Below, piece by piece: positions 14,716 to 17,041 of a stretch of 17,041 nt of DNA. Both the position numbers and the translations under genes were made by a program. The number at the start of each line of letters is the position of its first letter. The first letter of the stretch is position 1. Source of the stretch: Bacteroidetes/Chlorobi group bacterium ChocPot_Mid (lineage in GTDB: Bacteria; Bacteroidota; Ignavibacteria; Kapaibacteriales; UBA2268); assembly GCA_003731675.1 (NCBI GenBank), contig RCNQ01000165.1, positions 1-17,041 of the forward strand. Direction: 5' to 3'. The notes below the pieces were generated by a model, which was given only the letters and a program-made list of their open reading frames with translations, did no database searches and had not been told where the DNA came from.

Positions 14716-15192
14716 TTACCTTGTTATATCCAATATTTCATAAATTATTTTTCCTGCTGGTGCATTCAGCTCTGCTGTTTCTCCGATTTTCTTGCCCATA
14801 AGTGCTTTACCCAATGGTGAAGTAACTGATATTTTCTTATTATAAAAGTCTGCTTCACTGTCGGAAACCATGAAAAACTCAACTTCACTGTTATTATTCT
14901 TGTTCAATACTTTGACTCTGGATAGTATATAAACCTTATCATTAGGTAATTCACTCGGGTCAATAATCTGAGCTCTCGAAAGCATTTCCTCCAACCTGGA
15001 TATTTTCATCTCCAGCAAACCCTGTTCCTCCTTTGCCGCATCATATTCTGCATTTTCCGACAAATCTCCATGAGAACGTGCTTCTGCGATTTTTTGAGCA
15101 ATTTTTTTTCTTTCTTTTGTTTTCAGCTCAAAAATTTCTTCTTCTATCTGCTTTGCTCTCTCTTTTGTTATATACGTTACTCCAAAAGTCAT
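14716..15192 (-). CDS. greA: Transcription elongation factor GreA
   Basis: Rescues backtracked RNA polymerase by stimulating cleavage of the 3' end of the transcript. The 158-residue protein has the N-terminal coiled coil (about 10-75) with the acidic tip HGDLSENAEYDAAKEEQ (41-57), which reaches the polymerase active site. The C-terminal FKBP-like domain has SPLGKALMGKKIGETAELNAP. Length matches the family. GGAG lies 5 bases before the ATG. The first residues MTFGVT replace the usual short start. It is 57 bases after ribBA and 11 before the secreted protein, so it is likely part of the same transcript. Confidence 0.97.
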   Translation of the reverse strand: MTFGVTYITKERAKQIEEEIFELKTKERKKIAQKIAEARSHGDLSENAEYDAAKEEQGLLEMKISRLEEMLSRAQIIDPSELPNDKVYILSRVKVLNKNNNSEVEFFMVSDSEADFYNKKISVTSPLGKALMGKKIGETAELNAPAGKIIYEILDITR

Positions 15193-15249
15193 AATTTCTC
15201 CAATTATATTATTATTTTTAAATTTTCCAAACCATCAATATTACTGGTT

Positions 15250-16446
15250 TTATAAATGCAACTTATGCCCCATCTTCAGTTTCTTAGTCAAAAGATAGTT
15301 CCTGTTGATATTATTCGGTTCAATCTCAATTGGTATCCTTTCGGTGATTTCCAAACCATAACTTTCAAGACCAACCCTTTTTGTCGGATTATTTGTTATC
15401 AGTTTCATCTTCCTGATTCCCAAATCCACCAAAATCTGAGCCCCAATACCGTAATCCCTTGGGTCAGGTTTAAATCCCAACTCCTCATTGGCTTCAACTG
15501 TATCCAATCCATTCTCCTGCAGAGCATAAGCTTTGACCTTGTTAATCAATCCTATCCCCCTGCCTTCCTGTCTCATATAAAGCAAAACACCTTTACCTGC
15601 TTTCCCTATCATTTCCATTGCCTTATGTAACTGTGAGCCACAATCACACCTTTGTGAGCCGAATACATCACCAGTCAGACACTCGGAATGTACTCTTACC
15701 AGGATTGGCTCATCTTTTTCCCATTTACCTTTCACCAACGCTACATGTTCCTGTCCGTCATAAATATTAGCATAAACTTTAATTTCAAATTCTCCACCGT
15801 ATTCCGATGGTAGCTTCGCTGTTGCCTTGCACTGAACCAGACACTCTGACCTTAATCTGTAAGCTATTAAATCCTTAACAGTTATTATTTTCAATTTATG
15901 CTTTTTTGCAAACTTAATTAAGTCAGGTTTCCTTGCCATTGTACCATCTTCATTGATAATCTCGCAAAGAACACCAATAGGTTTTAAACCAGCTAATCTC
16001 ATCAAATCAACTGTTGCTTCTGTATGTCCTGCTCTTCTTAAAACTCCTTCCTTTACAGCAACCAAAGGAAAAATATGTCCTGGTCTTCCCAAATCTTCAG
16101 GTTTTGTATCCTTATTAGCCAATGCCCTTACAGTTGCCGCTCGGTCAAAAGCAGAAATTCCTGTTGTTGTCCCATGTACATAATCAACCGATACTGTAAA
16201 ATTAGTCCCATGCACAGCTGAACTATTATCAACCATTCTGTTTAATTGCAACTCCTCAGCTCTTTCCTCAGTTATTGCAACACAAATAAGCCCCTTAGCA
16301 TGAGTGGACATAAAATTTATTATCTGAGGAGTACAAAGTTGTCCAGATGCCAGCAAATCACCTTCATTCTCCCTATCCTCATCATCCATTACAATTATTA
16401 CCTTACCGGATACAAGGTCCTCCAATGCTTCTTCTATTGTATTCAT
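15250..16446 (-). CDS. ribBA: Bifunctional DHBP synthase / GTP cyclohydrolase II
   Basis: Supplies both riboflavin precursors: the N-terminal domain makes 3,4-dihydroxy-2-butanone 4-phosphate from ribulose 5-phosphate, and the C-terminal domain opens GTP. The RibB part (about 1-200) has DDEDRENEGD (21-30), GTTTGISAFDR (92-102) and RRAGHTEA (137-144). The RibA part (about 205-398) has the zinc ligands Cys256, Cys267 and Cys269 in HSECLTGDVFGSQRCDCGS, MRQEGRGIG (291-299) and TNNPTKR (351-357). Both active sites look complete and the length is typical. No other riboflavin gene is nearby and I see no FMN riboswitch in the 102-base upstream gap, which instead holds a hairpin. Confidence 0.98.
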   Translation of the reverse strand: MNTIEEALEDLVSGKVIIVMDDEDRENEGDLLASGQLCTPQIINFMSTHAKGLICVAITEERAEELQLNRMVDNSSAVHGTNFTVSVDYVHGTTTGISAFDRAATVRALANKDTKPEDLGRPGHIFPLVAVKEGVLRRAGHTEATVDLMRLAGLKPIGVLCEIINEDGTMARKPDLIKFAKKHKLKIITVKDLIAYRLRSECLVQCKATAKLPSEYGGEFEIKVYANIYDGQEHVALVKGKWEKDEPILVRVHSECLTGDVFGSQRCDCGSQLHKAMEMIGKAGKGVLLYMRQEGRGIGLINKVKAYALQENGLDTVEANEELGFKPDPRDYGIGAQILVDLGIRKMKLITNNPTKRVGLESYGLEITERIPIEIEPNNINRNYLLTKKLKMGHKLHL

Positions 16447-16468
16447 TTCATCCCACTTAAAAATTAAA

Positions 16469-16504
16469 CACTTTTAGAGAATAACTTCTTAACCTCTAAA
16501 AGTG
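16469..16504 (-). terminator. Terminator-like hairpin between yajC and ribBA
   Basis: A perfect 11-base-pair inverted repeat, minus strand CACTTTTAGAG/CTCTAAAAGTG, with a 14-base loop, followed by TTTAATTTTTAAG. It ends 22 bases before the ribBA ATG. It would end the yajC transcript or act as an attenuator on ribBA. The stem is A/T-rich, so its efficiency is uncertain. Confidence 0.65.
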
Positions 16505-16548
16505 AAAAAAATATTTTATTTAAAATCGAGATCTATTAATTTCCGCTA

Positions 16549-16866
16549 TTAACTCTTCTTCGATGCAATAGCATGCTTTTCAAAAGTAATTTTTACGTTA
16601 TCAGCTACTTGTATTACAAAACTGTTACCGTCAATATCAACAACCGTCCCGTGCATACCTGCTGTTGTGATTACTTTATCTCCCTTTTTAATGCTGTCCA
16701 ACATTTTTTGATGCTCTTTTTGTCTCTTTTGTTGTGGACGAATCATCAAAAAGTACATTATTAAAATAACTGCACCAAACATTACCAATGTTGAAATCAA
16801 AGAGCCGGTACCTCCACCTTGTCCACCCGGTGCCATAGCAAATATTACAGCAATCGTATCAAACAT
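16549..16866 (-). CDS. yajC: Preprotein translocase accessory subunit YajC
   Basis: Small inner-membrane protein associated with the SecDF-YajC complex. The 105-residue product shows a short Gly-rich N-terminus, one membrane segment (LISTLVMFGAVILIMYFLMI, about 23-42) and the family hallmark RPQQKRQKEHQKML, followed by GDKVITTAGMHGTVVDI in the cytosolic beta domain. AAAGGAAG lies about 6 bases before the ATG. It has a plausible promoter of its own. secD and secF, its usual partners, are not in the window. Confidence 0.96.
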   Translation of the reverse strand: MFDTIAVIFAMAPGGQGGGTGSLISTLVMFGAVILIMYFLMIRPQQKRQKEHQKMLDSIKKGDKVITTAGMHGTVVDIDGNSFVIQVADNVKITFEKHAIASKKS

Positions 16867-16913
16867 ATTTTTCTTCCTTTAAATCTTTTTGAATTTTACA
16901 TTTATATAAACAA

Positions 16914-16945
16914 CAAAAATATCAATTTATTTAGGATTTTCCAAT
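16914..16945 (-). promoter_or_regulatory. Probable Bacteroidetes-type promoter of yajC
   Basis: Minus strand ATTG (16942-16945), a 20-base spacer and TATTTTTG (16914-16921). The -7 box fits TAnnTTTG and the spacing equals that of the three exact promoters; the -33 box keeps TTG. It lies between the upstream gene's stop and yajC. Confidence 0.6.
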
Positions 16946-16951
16946 TTTAAT

Positions 16952-17041
16952 TTACTCATTAACCATATTTATTTCTTCGATTATCTCTTTTTTCCAGTTT
17001 TCATAATTACCTTTAAGTATTTCTACTCTTGCTCTTCTTAC
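16952..17041 (-). CDS. C-terminal end of an unidentified gene (runs off window)
   Basis: The minus-strand frame entering from the right edge is open for 29 codons to a TAA at 16952-16954 and encodes a charged, helical-looking tail (ARVEILKGNYENWKKEIIEE, then INMVNE). It is too short to identify. Position upstream of yajC fits a co-directional neighbour. It could be a chance open stretch, though the sequence looks protein-like. Confidence 0.5.
   Translation of the reverse strand, partial: VRRARVEILKGNYENWKKEIIEEINMVNE

Noticed and set aside
15193..15249. A promoter in the ribBA-greA gap (TATAATTG)
   Set aside because: The box differs from TAnnTTTG, overlaps the greA Shine-Dalgarno sequence, and would start transcription at or beyond the start codon.
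16447..16548. An FMN riboswitch upstream of ribBA
   Set aside because: The gap is only 102 bases, and the single feature is a simple inverted repeat without the conserved multi-helix core.
1..17041. Mobile elements, CRISPR arrays, prophage or defence systems
   Set aside because: No transposase, integrase, direct-repeat array or foreign-looking gene block is visible; gene content is conserved housekeeping throughout.

Overview
The window is a low-GC stretch of bacterial chromosome made almost entirely of conserved housekeeping genes. Several features point to the Bacteroidota/Chlorobiota (FCB) side of the tree. At least three transcription units start behind an identical TTTG-N20-TAATTTTG element, which fits the Bacteroidetes-type -33/-7 promoter (TTTG/TAnnTTTG). 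The block tRNA-Gln-prs-rplY-pth and the protein sequences agree with this. Unlike many Bacteroidota, several genes also have good Shine-Dalgarno sequences (rpoB, greA, the gene at 12935, the FmdB-like gene). The species cannot be named from the sequence; an Ignavibacteria/Kapabacteria-like lineage is an inference only.

Region 1 (1-4517, minus strand) is the classical transcription/translation cluster. In transcript order it reads tRNA-Tyr, tRNA-Gly(UCC), tRNA-Gly(CCC), tRNA-Thr, tRNA-Trp, secE, nusG, rplK, rplA, rplJ, rplL and the 5' part of rpoB, which runs off the left edge. The tuf gene (EF-Tu), which in many bacteria lies between tRNA-Thr and tRNA-Trp, is missing. A structured leader precedes rplJ, and a strong hairpin followed by a T-rich tract lies between rplL and rpoB, so ribosomal-protein and polymerase output can be set separately.

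Region 2 (4714-7139, plus strand) is divergent from region 1 and holds tRNA-Gln, prs, rplY (L25/CTC) and pth. An intrinsic terminator sits between rplY and pth and ends only three bases before the pth start codon. Region 3 (7155-8985, minus strand) faces pth and carries a ferredoxin-NADP reductase-like flavoprotein, a lipoprotein and an FmdB-type zinc ribbon protein, probably one operon. Region 4 (9213-13429, plus strand) is metH, full-length cobalamin-dependent methionine synthase, followed by a small protein that may have a TerB-like fold. A bidirectional terminator closes it.

Region 5 (13525-17041, minus strand) reads, in transcript order, the last codons of an unidentified gene, yajC, ribBA, greA, a secreted protein of unknown function, and rpmB with its own promoter. 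No mobile element, CRISPR array, prophage or defence gene was seen. The items most worth a second look are regulatory or evolutionary: the repeated promoter, the tRNA cluster without tuf, the diverged tandem glycine tRNAs, the rplJ leader and the rplL-rpoB hairpin.
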